Source of the DNA: Pascua guehoae
Lineage: Eukaryota; Basidiomycota; Tremellomycetes; Trichosporonales; Trichosporonaceae
Length of the DNA: 64,000 bases
NCBI GenBank assembly: GCA_001600415.1
Contig: BCJX01000020.1
Coordinates: forward strand, 369,165 to 433,164
Direction: 5' to 3'
A program made the translations under genes and the position numbers. The notes below the pieces were generated by a model. The model had not been told where the DNA came from. It did not search any database and was given only the letters and a program-made list of their open reading frames with translations. Positions 49,015-60,764 of the stretch are shown one piece after another. Positions within the stretch are counted from its first letter, which is position 1. Every line of letters begins with the position of its first letter.

Positions 49015-49599
49015 CCAGCTGTGACACTAGCGCCAGGCCGTGCCGCACCATATTGGTGGGGGTTTCGGCTGGGGCCCACCATTGACTTTGTGTAACTATA
49101 GCACCCGTTGTGTGGGAGTTTGTGTGAGTCGGAACATTGTGTAGAATTAGTATTCTGTAGATAAAACAGCGAGCGAGTAGGTGGACGTGTAGATAGCAGG
49201 TGGTGAGACACGCCCACCTCGGAGTCGTGAGATAGCCGGTGACTTGTGGGGGGACGGCGGCATGCAGCACGTTTGTGTTTGTGTATTTGTGGGGTAGCAT
49301 GGTGTTTTGTGGGGAGACCCATGCGTCGTGTCTCAGCATCATGTCTCACTTTGATTTGATTACATTCCGCGTCATGGCTTCGGGTACATGGACAACACCG
49401 AGCCGGAAACCATCAATTATCACATGGACCTTGACGCTGGTGTACGAGAAATGGTATGTATGCATGGTCTCTCAAGTCACTGCACTACTGTCACACGTCT
49501 TCCGAGTCCTAACATGTCCAAACTTCGGTTCCAAGACGTCCGTCGTGGAGGCCTCTACAACCCCCACTCCACCCCCCCCCCCACACACACAGAGAACCC
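49015..49599. other. Convergent spacer, nuclease/DNMT5 3' ends
   Basis: 585 bases between two stop codons. There is a C-run and CA-run just before the DNMT5 stop (about 49560-49592). No gene or RNA is recognised. Confidence 0.4.
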
Positions 49600-52500
49600 C
49601 TATAACAGCTCTTCCACCTCGATGGGCTCGCTGGGCGCGCGCTTTCTCCTGCGCGGATCATACTCCTCCTTGGGATACTCGACATGGTCCGTCTTTGCGC
49701 GCAGCTCGCTTGTGCGAGTGTTGTAAATGGTCTCGTCAATGGTGCCGTCGGCGAGGAGGCGGTGGACGTGGACGTGCTTTTGCTGGCCAAAGCGGCGGAC
49801 ACGCCCAATAGCCTGCGTCTCGACGGCCTGGTAGTTGAGGAGCGAGGGCGTAAAGAGGGGTCCGATAAAGATGGCGTGGTTGGCCGTCGTGAGGTTTGAG
49901 CCTGCGGCGGATGCATCGTTGATCTTGAGCAACAGGACGCGCGCACAGTCGCGCCCCGTCGACTGGAAGCGCTCGAGCGTGTTGGCACGCTGTTTGACGC
50001 TGCCCGCTAGCGTGGCGTGTTGGATGCCGCCGTCCCTGAGCGCGTCGCCCAGCTTGCCCATCAGGTCCTCCCACTGGAGGAAGACGAGGACGCGCTCGTT
50101 TGACGGGATCCGGTTGATCAGGTCGACGAGGCGGTGCAGCTTGGCCCCGTACCGCCCCGACGTGAGCTCGCCTTCGATGCCGAGTTTGGATACTTCGACA
50201 ACGTTGGTATCGCGGACAGCTGCATGGCATCCACCGTCCTTGACGACACACTGCTGCAGTCCGGCGTGCTTTTTGGTGCACTTGAGGCACGCAACGTGCC
50301 CACAGCAACTCAAGACTGCCATTTCAGTGCCAGCCTTCTTCTGCGGACTGTGGTCGCACTCGGAGCCGTTGAGCACCCTGTGCGCCTCGTCGCCATTCAG
50401 CTGCAGCTTGCGGATCACCTCGAAGAAGCGCAGCGAGCGTACACGCGCAACCAGCTCCTTTGACAAGCGGCGCAGCAGGTGCGTGTGCTCGCGCAGCTGC
50501 CATTTGATATCCTCGACATTGTTCGACTCGGTCTTGGGTGCCTTGCCGTCTACTGGCGCGTCGGGAATGGTGGTTCCGCGAATGTTGCACTTGGCGAGGA
50601 CCTTGACCAGGTGCTTTGCAGCCTCGGCGTCACCAAAGTGCTTGTTCGAGTCGGTGGCAAACTCGACCCAGTCGCGGAAGGGGTGCGCCTCGTTTTTGGC
50701 ATACCCGCCCTTTTTGCGAATGATCCCGTTCAACGCAATGCCAATGTTGATCGACTTGCGCAGGTCCTCTTCGCAGCCCTCGAGCTGGCTACGGCGAGTC
50801 GTGGCAATATGCCTACATGCCTCGGTCGCAGACTTGACGTCGCGCTTCTTGTCCGTCAGGTCGAGCGTAAAGTGGCAGCAGCGTTTCAGGAGCGCCTCCT
50901 CGGCCGTACGCGAGTCGGACAGTGCCTCCTCGAGTCGAAGCGTGCGGTCACCCTGAGAAACATTCTTAAACTTTGTCTCCTTGCGCCTGATTGTCAGTTC
51001 TGTTTTCAGTTGATCAAAAACTCACGCCTGCATCTCGAGAGCCTGAAGATGGTGCTCGAGTTCCAAGTAGACGGCGCCCTCGGACGCTGGCAGCTTAAAC
51101 TTGTGAATGTGCTCGACGGTGGGGATATCCTCGATTTCGGCCACATTTTGGCGGACAAAGACGTTGAGGAACTCTTGTGCGAGGTCGTCGCGGTGGCGGT
51201 GCCAAGCAGCCGAATGCACCTCACGGAAGGCGTGGAACTTTTCGGCCGCAGTCTGCTCCTTTGCCCTCGCCTTTTGCGTCTGGGCGTTACCCTCGGCGTC
51301 GTCTTCGACACCGAGGTGGAGACCCATAAAGTCGGCAATGCTGCGGATAGCCCGGAAGTCGTTGACGGGCGGCGTGCCTGACAAGACCCACTTGTAGCAC
51401 GACGACAGGCGCAGCAGAGCAGCAAGCGCGCGCTTCTCGAGGTAGGTGAACTCGTCGGCAATCACGCGACGGAACCTGGAGTCAGTGACAATCACACGAG
51501 GGACGACCCACCTAAACATGTGCATGAGCGGGAACGAGAGGAGCTTGTAGTTGCCCTGCACGGTGCTGCTTGTAAACGCTTGGGTGCCAGACGCCTTCTG
51601 GAATGTCGGGGCGGGAATGGACTTGTCGTCCTCGTACTCGTCTTCTTCCTCCTCGTCATCCCCCACCTCCCACTTTGACCCGCCGTTGGTCTTGGCCTTC
51701 TTCTTGGCCGGCTGCTCGCTGTACTTGTCGCGGTAAGCGGAGCCCTTGAGGCGCTTGCCAAAGTTGGCCTGGTTGAGCTCCTTCTTCTTCATCTTGATCT
51801 CCTCGCGTGCCGCCTGGTGCTGCTGCTTCTGGAACTCGGACGCCGCAGTACCATTGCGCTTGAGCTCTTCCGTCGCGGTTCGAAGGGTAGTCATGGCCGT
51901 GTCGAGGCGCTCGGCAAAGAACCGGCCTCCCTGCTTGTCGTTGAACCAGTCATCGGGCTGGGCAGAGAGATACTCAAAGCGCTGCCAGTAGGCGTCGTTT
52001 TCAAAGATCTCCGACGCCATGACAATAACGTCGGCCTTCTTGAGCTCGGCAATGCTGTGGTTTGCCAAGTCCTTGGGGCTCTGCAGGAGGATCAAGTTGA
52101 GGAGCTTGCCTGTGAATCGCGTAATCTCGCTGGGCCACTGCTTGCTGAGATGTCCAGGGACAACAATCAGAGTCGCCTTGAGATCAATCAGGTCGGCTGG
52201 AGCGGGTTCGGGCGCGGCCTCGCCCTTGGTCTCGGCGATGAGCGCAAGGGAGATAATCGTCTTGCCATAGCCGACTTGGTCGGCAATGACACCACCGCGC
52301 ACCATTACGGGACGCTCGGCCTTGCCCTCGGCGCGCCATCCAAGAGCCGGAAGTAATGCCTCGGAGACCTCCTCTTCGACAAACGTGTGGGTCTTGCCCT
52401 CAGCGCGTTCTTGCTGCAGCATCCACCACACCGAGCGCAGCTGCTCCTTACGAAGGGGCAGCTTGAAGGCCTTTGGCTGGATGTGCTGAGGGTCACGCTT

Positions 52501-55500
52501 GTTGCTGGGCATGACGAAAACGCGAGGGGGCTCTGGAACATCGGCGACCTGACCGGGAGTCAGGCGCCAGGACAGCCGAACGGATCCCTTGGCATTGTTG
52601 CGAGGCAGACGCGACAATGCGCGATGGGCAAGCGACATGACATTGAGACCAATGCGGACCTTGCCCGTCGTGCCCTCCAGTTGCAGCTGAACGTTGAATG
52701 GAGTAGGACGGTGTTTCAGAGCCTGGGTAGGTTAGCTCTGGACAAAGAAGGAAAACCTACATGTTCATAACGGGCTGCCTCCTGGCGATCCTCGAAAGCA
52801 ATGACAATGCTCTTGGTCTTATTGCCATTCTTGTTGAGCTTTCCAAGCTGTCGAATCCAGTGGATCGTTGGTGGCAAAGGGGCACAGCGATCACATGCCT
52901 TTCCAGCCGCCTGTCACCGTCAGCAACGAAGAGTCGTGGCAACTCACGTCTACTTCTTTCAATGTGTTCCAGGACGCGTAGCCGTCGAGGAGCGGCAGCC
53001 GTTCCGTGATCCACGCAAGGTTTGCAAATGTCGAGTTCCCTTGGTGGAGCAAGTCAATCTCTCCCCACTTGTCACGTGGCCACATGTCCTCGGAGTGAGA
53101 GGGGTCCAAGGGGACCTTGATGGACAGGATGGCGGCCGAGTGGTCGCAGTTGCTCGTTGCAGAGGAGACAGTCTCTGCAGAGGGGGGGATTGCGTACAGA
53201 GCTTCATCGCAGTGGGCCTTGTTGTCGTTCACTGCAATGTCGACACCACCGACGGCGGTCATGCGGGCTTTCTCTGCCACAACCCAGCCACCGCAAACTT
53301 CGAGGTCAACCTTTTCTTTATCCCGGGTGGACTCGCGCCATTTGTTGCTCAACGACGCAATGATGGGACGCTCAGTGTTGTAATCGAGGCGCTCGTTTGA
53401 TGTCGAGAACACGTAGCGGTCTTCGGACGCAGGGCCGCAGCGAGTGGGGTCGAGGAAGAAATAGATCGGTGTCAATTCCGTCTTCCTCTTCTTGTTCTCG
53501 ACGCTGTCGTCTCTGACATGAAGCGAGCTCTGGGCTTGGCCACACTGGGCGAGTAGGTCATACTTGCCAGAGATCTTCATGTCCAGCGCACGCTCGGCGT
53601 CCTCGGGGACTGTGACCACGACCGCTGAATGACGCATCGACTCGCTCAACTCTGTGAGACCAAGGGATGCTTGCCACGTAGGAACCTTGCGACCGTCACC
53701 CTCGATCGTGACCTTGAAAGTCTGCTTGGAAGGGATGCACAGCTCCCACTTGCCGGAGAGCATGTCGTGGCCGTTGAGGTCAAGACGCAGCCGCGCAACG
53801 GGGTGGAGGAGCAGCTGGCGCAGACGGCTGGCGACGGGTTCACTCGCTGGTGGCTTGATGGTAACGCGCCACTCGGGCGCGGGCTTCCTAAGGCACAGCT
53901 CGAGCGTCGCCGACTGGGCCTCGTAGACTGCCGTCCAGATGCTCTGGCGCTTCATATAACGGAAGCGGAACTCGGCGCCCTTGATGCCCGTCAACACGGC
54001 TTTGCTCCATAAGCTCCAGTCCTTTTCGGAGACGACGCCTTTGCCAGTGCGCTTGGCCGTCTCGCGGACGGCGTCCAGAGCAGAACTCGAGATACCGGCA
54101 ATATTAACGCGCATCGGTAGAAGCTCCTTAAAGTGCTTCTCAAACTCGGCGGGCTCGACGCGCACATTGTTGCAGGGCTCGTACTCGTGCAGTGGCCGGC
54201 CACCGCAGGAGAGGCATGAGCGGTAGCCACACTTCTTACACTTCTGAATCGGAGACTTGGCCGTGCCCGATTGACCCTCACAGACACAGTGTCGCGAGCT
54301 GTTCTCGGCAACGTCGAGAATGTCGACGAGGTCGGCACTGTCAATCTTGGCCAGGTCAAGGAAGTGAGGCTCCAGAAGGTCCTCGCCGACAATGCGTGCT
54401 GCCGCAGCCTTGGCTGCGGTGATTTCCGTCTGTCGTTCAGCCTCGGCGTCGACCATGGCATCGTCTCCTTCGGCAAGAGCGTCAATCGAGACGTGGAGGG
54501 CAGCCAAGATGGACGCTCCCACGACTGTCGAGGTCATGGCATTGCCCGCAAGGTCGGCGAGCTGGTCCTCGTTCTCGCTTGTAAGAAGGAGTTCGCGGAC
54601 AGGGATACCCTGGAGGGCGAGCGCCTCGCGGCCAGTGACTGGTCCGCCGCGGTTGGTGACCCACGGGATCATGTTTGGCGTCAGGCAGGGAGCGAGAGCG
54701 GTTCGAGACGAGCCAGTCTGTCGGTCGACGTTCTGGCTAACGTTCCAAATGCACGCCTTGTATCCAGCGTCAATTCCATCGAGGGCCATGCGAAGGGTCG
54801 AGATTTCAAGGAGGTCGAGAACGCGTTCTGTCTGCGAGACGAGCCAGTCGTTCCACGTCCAGTCCAGACCCTTGCACACGCCTGCCTCTTGCCAAGACGT
54901 CAAGGGACGCAGGACACCCAGGTGCTCCTCTTCCCTCGCACGAGCGTGACGGGACTCGCAACGACCCCAGTCGGTCGGCTTGCGCTGAGTTCCATCCCTG
55001 TAAAACTTTGCAGCCGCAAGATCCAGGCGTGCACGATGAATGTTGACGTCGTCGGTGGGCAGGAGGAACGCCTCGAATGGTGACGACCACGGGCGACGAA
55101 GAGCTTTGACCACCTCTACCCACTTCTCGGGCAGATGTTGTTTGCTCTCCACGGGAGTGGCCATAAGATACACTCGCGTGCGCGTGTGGGGAATGTAAAA
55201 CTCCTTGGTATCAAGTCTATGTGGGGTTAGCAATGACGAAACTGAATGAGACTCACCGAGTGAAGTTGGCGTCATAGCCCACCTCCTCAAAGTACTCGAC
55301 GACCTTGTCCCATGGCGCACTGCACACGTTCTCGAGAATGACAATGGGCGGGCGGTGCTTGTTGACCCATTGCAGCATGCCGCGGAATGTCCGACCCGAC
55401 TCGCCGTTCGCATCAATGTCCTGCTTCTCGTTGTTGAGACCAGAGTAGTCGACGCAGGACGTTCCGGCAATAAGAATCTGCGATCAGCGCTCACTCGCAT

Positions 55501-57067
55501 GGGTAGAACCTACGTCGACGTTTCCGGGCACAGGCACCTGCGAGCCGTACGCCGTATGTGCCTTGCTGCGTCCCAGCTCGGTGACGTCGCGGAAGAGGAC
55601 AGGAGGCGCAAAGTTGCGCTCGATGTACGCCTGCTTGAACGGCTCGATTTCACACGAGAAGACATGCTCAAAGGCGAGCGTAACTCCGTGCTGGGACTCG
55701 ATGGACTGGGCAATCATGTTCAACGCGAGAAGGGGCGACTCTGTGCCACTGGGAGTCAGTGTATGAGCAGGGTGTCTCTCACGTACGAGCACATGGTGGC
55801 AACACGAAGTTTACGTCCATTAAGCCGCTTCGCAATGTTGGCAGCAGCGGGAAGCTACAGTGGTTAGCCGCAACGAACATCACGTCCAGTACCCACCCTA
55901 GACACAAGGTGATCAAACATCATATTGATGTCATTAATCGGCGGCAGCTCGCCGGGCATATTCTTCAGGAAGGTTTTCAAGTCGCCCTTGATCTCGAGGG
56001 GACGAACACCAGTCTTGAAGTTGCCCCTAGACGTCAGCAAAGCTAGAGGCAAGGGCACTCACAGGTTGACATTTTCCTTCTTCTTTCCCTTGATACGGTT
56101 GCCCCAACCACCATTTGTCTTCTTGGCCGCCTTGGCAACAGGTTCTGCTGTGAGCACAGGACAGACGGACGGGTGTAACTTACTCGCCTCCTCCTCCTCT
56201 TCAAACTCATCAGACTCATCGGCGTCCTCCTCCGAGTCCGACTTGAAGCTTGCATCGTCGTCTTCCCCGCTGTCGACAAAGTCGTCGTCGTCAGACTCCA
56301 TCACCTTCTTGGTCTTCTGAGAGCCCTTGACCTTGCTGTTGGTCGCGATGGGGCGGCTCTCCTTGTCCGAGCTGCCGCTACGTTCCTTGGGAGCAGCTCG
56401 TGACTTGGGCTTGCTGTCCGACTGGGTTGGTGTGGGCTTAGCCGGTGTCGGTTTGGCCGGAGTGGATTTGGCAGGTGTAGACTTGCCGTTGGGTGTCGAT
56501 TTGGCCGACTTGGACGACTTGGCCGGCGTCGAGTTTGCCTGGCGGCGCAGCAAGTCTAGCACTGTTGGCTGGTTCTTGCGTGGTTTACGGGGGTTCTTCT
56601 TGTAAAACTCGAGAACGGGCGGGTCATCGTCGTCGAGCTGATCGGCAAGAGTCCAGGACCGCTCCCTTTTTTTGTATCCCTTCCAGTGAATGAGGTACTC
56701 GAGGACAGCCTTGCCGTTGTAGGTCCGGAGACGAGAGTCGACAATGTAGTCAATCTCGTACTCCTCCTCCCCTAGCTGTGGCTCTTCCTCTTCGCTACTA
56801 GCCTCCTCGCTACTAGCCTCCTCGCTGTCCAAGGGGGTATTGGCCGTGTCCGGGGTTGGAATCTGCGCGGGTTAGTCATGCTTTCCAAATCGCGTCTCCC
56901 CCGATGAAGTCTGTGGGAAATCAACTCACGCGCTTGCGCTTGTTTGTCGTCGTCTCAATCTTCTTCCTCTTGACGTGAATGTCCGAGTCTGAATCCGAAT
57001 CAAGAGTCAAGTCGACAAGTGCTCTGGATGCCGCTGCACGCCGCGGCGCACCGCGGTTTACTGTCAT
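49600..57067 (-). CDS. DMT5: DNMT5-type DNA (cytosine-5) methyltransferase with chromodomain and SNF2 ATPase
   Basis: Giant nuclear protein (roughly 2,250 residues) with the full DNMT5 order. Exon 1 (57067-56930) has a SUMO-interaction-like VDLTLDSDSDSD. A chromodomain (about 56760-56590) reads EYEIDYIVDSRL...EYLIHWKGYKKRERSW with aromatic-cage positions. The methyltransferase (about 55870-54480) has motif I MCSGTESPLLALN, motif IV AGTSCVDYSGLN (catalytic Cys codon 55456-55454; TSC where most have PC), motif VI VILENV, motif VIII HTRTRVYLMA and motif X GNAMTSTVVGASIL. Next come a Cys-rich zinc module (CKKCGYRSCLSCGG), SNF2 motifs I (DQVGYGKT), II (ADEFTY) and III (LSGTPP), a RING-like CCGHVACLKCTKKH, and helicase C with QAIGRVRRFGQQ. 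The Cryptococcus relative is an ATP-dependent maintenance enzyme specific for hemimethylated CpG. Many short introns are present. Confidence 0.95.
51476..51511 (-). other. 36-nt intron of in-frame length inside the DNMT5 ATPase domain
   Basis: A GTGGGT...CTCCAG segment of 36 nt, with a CTGAC branch-like string near its end, sits just before SNF2 motif II. Its length is a multiple of three and it has no stop, so retaining it would add 12 residues (roughly WVVPRVIVTDSR) and keep the frame. Removing it gives MFRFRRVIADEFTYLEKR, the better match to the family. Confidence 0.65.
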
Positions 57068-57734
57068 GGGTGGTGGTGGGTGGTGTGTGATATGGTAAAA
57101 GGGTGTTGACCAAACATGTTGGTTGGGGTCAGGCAGACGCGACCGCGCCAGCCAGGGTCACCACACACACACACATGACCGAGCTGGACGCGTCGAGCGG
57201 TACCAAATTCCATTACGTAAAGTAGAAAATCAAACACGTCTCCGATGACCGGTGGCTGGATATGAGTGGCTGGATGGTGGCGTCGACATCAGGACGACAT
57301 GGCGCCCTAGCTGGTACGCGCGTACATTACGGCCGAAAGGCTGAGCACTGCCTGCTATACCCCTGACTGCACTACTACGGTCTGTCGAAGAGCATGGGGG
57401 TGGATTTGACGATGGGGACGAACTCTGCTGCTTCGTGTCTCGACACAACCATGAGGGCCGAGCATGGCACTCGGACGCAATCTTAGTCCACCCTTCTTTT
57501 GCCCGATCTCTCTTGGTGAACAGGCCCCTTTTGACACCAAACTTGTGAGCTGGCTCTCCAATTCGAAGCCCTCTCTCTCAGCTCCCGACATAGTAAGAAC
57601 AATCTCTCCATCCAACGCGGAATGCCGCCTCCAGCAGCTCCTATCCAGTGGGCAGTGCCAAGGAGCCGCCGAGTGTGGACTGTCGCGTGGAAGAACCTCG
57701 TGTACAGATGCATAGTCCTTGCGTTACAGTAAGC
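57068..57734. other. Spacer with presumed DNMT5 promoter
   Basis: 667 bases between the CHS7 stop and the DNMT5 start, both on the minus strand. A CA run lies near 57162-57175. No recognised gene. No TATA box stands out. Confidence 0.35.
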
Positions 57735-59124
57735 CTAATAGTGGGGGTTGTTGTTGGTGTATTCCTGGCCGTTGAACTGGTTGTAGGACGAGGACTTGGA
57801 GTACTGGCTGGGGTAGTTGTTGTTGCCGTACATGTTGTTGCCGCCGTAGCCACCCACAAGCGACCCGCCGGCGCCGCGGAAGGCAGACTGAGAGTCGTCC
57901 TCCATGTATTCGGGGTTCGGCTAGGAATGTTAGCTGGGTCGCAACCTCAACTGTCTGTACTACTTACTGCAAGGAGGGGGTCCTTGACCTCCCAAACGGC
58001 AACCTTGGAGCCAACGGAGAATTCGAGGTCCTCCTTGGTGATCGCTGCAATGTCAATGCGGCCCACACGATGCGCCGCGTCCAATGATACTCACAGTCCC
58101 AGTACTTGTATACCATCATGACGGTGAAGAGCATGCACAGGGTGAAGAAGAAGACACCGTCAATGTAATGGGAAACCGCGTCGCAGATGGTTGTGCTGAA
58201 CGCCAGGAGCAGGATGCAGCCGACAGCGTAGAAGCCAACGCCAAAGAGAATGTCGCCAATGACCCAGCGGTCGTCAAGGGTGCGAATGACGAGAATGAGC
58301 TGGGACACAATGTAGATGACGGCGACAATGAGCGGGTAGACCAGGTAGGTGATGAAGAGGCCGATCGGGTTGGCGTAGTTGAGGAATCCCCAGTTCTGGA
58401 ACGTGCCAACCGCGATGGCAAAGCAGACACCCCAGATCACCAAGCAGCTGAGGCGAAGAGACTACGCAAGTTAGCCACACGTCGCGGGTGTCAACATGAA
58501 AACAGCATGACCTACCCAAAGGCTGAACGGTGTTCCGTCTTCGTACAGCTGGAAGCCGACAAAGCCGTTGACCAAGAGACACCAGTAAAGCGCGCCGACG
58601 GCACCTGCGTACACGCCAGCAAACCAAGGGTATACGGCGTGCGATGTGGGGATGACGGTCGAGTCGAGGAAGATGGCGAGGAGCTCCACAAACATGTAGA
58701 TGTAAAAGAAGAGAACAATCTCCTTGCGACCGACGGCCGTGTACTTGGATCGCACGTGGAAGAGCATGATGATGGTCATAGCGAGGGCGGCAATGTGCAC
58801 GAAGCATGTGGCTGGTGGTCGAGGTCAGCGCGCTGGACAAGGATGCATGAGGCGACGCGTCGTAGGTCGTGCAGGTGGACATTGGCGGTTATAGCGGACG
58901 CGGCCGGACACAAGAGAGGAGGGAGGGGCGGTTTGGGTCTGGTCTCAGTCTCACTTACCTGGCTGGAAGAAGATCTGGGTGCCGAGTTGCACGTTTCTCG
59001 CGTAGCACGTTGGCTCAATGCCCGTCGTACTCCCCAGCATGGGGCAGACGACGAGCGACGCGCGCTCGCAGACCCAGTCAAACGAGCCGAATTGAAACGG
59101 CGCAGTCTTCAACGCGAGCGACAT
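57735..59124 (-). CDS. CHS7: Chitin synthase export chaperone CHS7
   Basis: Polytopic ER membrane protein needed for a chitin synthase (Chs3 class) to leave the ER. The start at 59124-59122 gives [20 protein letters not shown], then [20 protein letters not shown]. This is followed by the hallmark block [23 protein letters not shown] and [22 protein letters not shown], both near-invariant in the family. Six or seven hydrophobic segments are visible, for example [35 protein letters not shown] and [16 protein letters not shown]. The cytosolic tail is Asn/Tyr/Gly-rich ([20 protein letters not shown]) and ends NNNPHY. About four short introns are present, and the stop is at 57737-57735. The leader on the minus strand is CCA/CAC-rich. 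Identification is firm. Confidence 0.95.
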
Positions 59125-60764
59125 GGTGGTGGTGGTGGTGGTGGTTGGGGGCGGTGGTTACGGACACAGGGTGGTGTGGTGGACAAGGATGAACTGGGGA
59201 GGAAAGGCAGTGCGGCTGCCAGTGGAGCTTGGCGGTGGCGGAGGCCGAGGTGGTAGTGGTGGTGGTACAGCGAAGGAGAGTCGTAAACGAAGTGGGGGCG
59301 TGGTCGTGGTCGTCAAGCCAAAGAGGAGGAGCGGCACCAAGGCCTAGCTAGAGAAAGAAGAAGATGAGGTGGATGACAGCGGAGGTAGGGAGGAAGGTAG
59401 GGAGGGAGGAAGGAGAGTGCGAGGTTTGAGATGAGAAATGCGACGGACGACGAGGGAGCAAACGGATGGCAAAACGACGAGGCGTGAGCAACAAAGGTGC
59501 AGGAGGCGGCGCACAGGGAAACCACGCAAAAGGAAGGACAGTCGAGGGAAAGCGAGGGCTCAAACCAGCCAGCGGCCAGCGGCCAACGGCCATGCCAGGC
59601 CACCCACCCAGGCATAGCCAGCATTTGCCAGGGACCATGCATCCAATCCGTCAAGCCCAAACGGCGCCAAAAGGGACGCCGCCCTCATGCACGGCACCTC
59701 GAGGCCAGGCGTACAGGCTCGTGCTGCTGGCTGCAGGTGGCTGCCGTGTGGTTGGGGGGTGGGCTGGGGCCCTGGTGCCTGCCTGCCTGTGCGTCTGTCT
59801 GTGACTGAGTGTTGGGTGGTGCCGAGTAGCCCGAGTGTGTGTGCCTGAAGGCATGGATGGGATGCGAAAAATGAACCCCCCCCCCTGAGGGAGGGCGTCT
59901 CCCTCCGAGGTGGGCCAAGGGCAAGCAAGGATGGATGGATGATCGATCCATCCCATCCCCCATCCCCAGGCTTCAGCTTTCCTGCCTAGAGGGGATCCCA
60001 TCGCACGCGTTTCGACCCACTATTCAATTTTCCCTGTCTACAGTAGTTTTTGATCCCACTCTCTTCCTTGCACTCTGCTCAAGTGCCTGCCTGGGCTCTG
60101 TTCTGGCTTTCCTTGCCTTGTTGCTCCGATGTGTCGACCCTGAGTCCCTCATCATCATTCTCCCTCCACTAGGCGCGCCTGCTTGCACTCACTCTACCGC
60201 AACACTTTCCGTCCCTCTGTGCGCTCTGCCAAAAAAAAAAAACGGCTGGGGTGCAGGCTGGGCCCGCTTGGGTGCAGTCCAACTCGGCTCATTTATTTAC
60301 CTTCTCTCAGCATCTATAATGTACTGCAGCTTATAGAGTAGAGATAGGCCCACCATGCGATACCGTGCAAAAAATGTGCCGTTTGCCCCAATGCAATAAA
60401 TGTTTATCATGTTGCATGTGACGGATCATTGGATGCTGGCGGCTGCCTCCGCCTGGCTGCAACCAGCAGCAGCCAACTCTATCTGTGGCATGGTGTGTCT
60501 GTTGCCGACGGCATTGGCGAATGGGGGCGCACTCCTTGTCCTGACCCAGACAGACACGGTGCATGCTGTCATGCCGTTGGTTGCCCCATGCCTTCCTCCC
60601 TTACTTGCTCCCCTCCACCTCGGACACCCACCCATGCACCCATGATGCATTGCCATGCCATGTTCCCCGACTGCCGCACCCCATCTCGCTGGCTGTTGCC
60701 ATCTTTCATTTCCCCAACTCTCTCCTTTCTCTCTCATTCTCCACATAGACGATAAACAATCAAA
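59125..60764. promoter_or_regulatory. CHS7-iPGM divergent spacer with CT-rich core promoter
   Basis: 1.6 kb between divergent starts, with no gene seen. Immediately upstream of iPGM, 60695-60750 is a pyrimidine-rich tract (tctctcctttctctctcatt) followed by CACATAGACG and an A-rich ATAAACAATCAAA leader. Such tracts mark highly expressed glycolytic genes in fungi. A C-run lies near 59876-59885 and an A run near 60229-60242. Confidence 0.45.
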
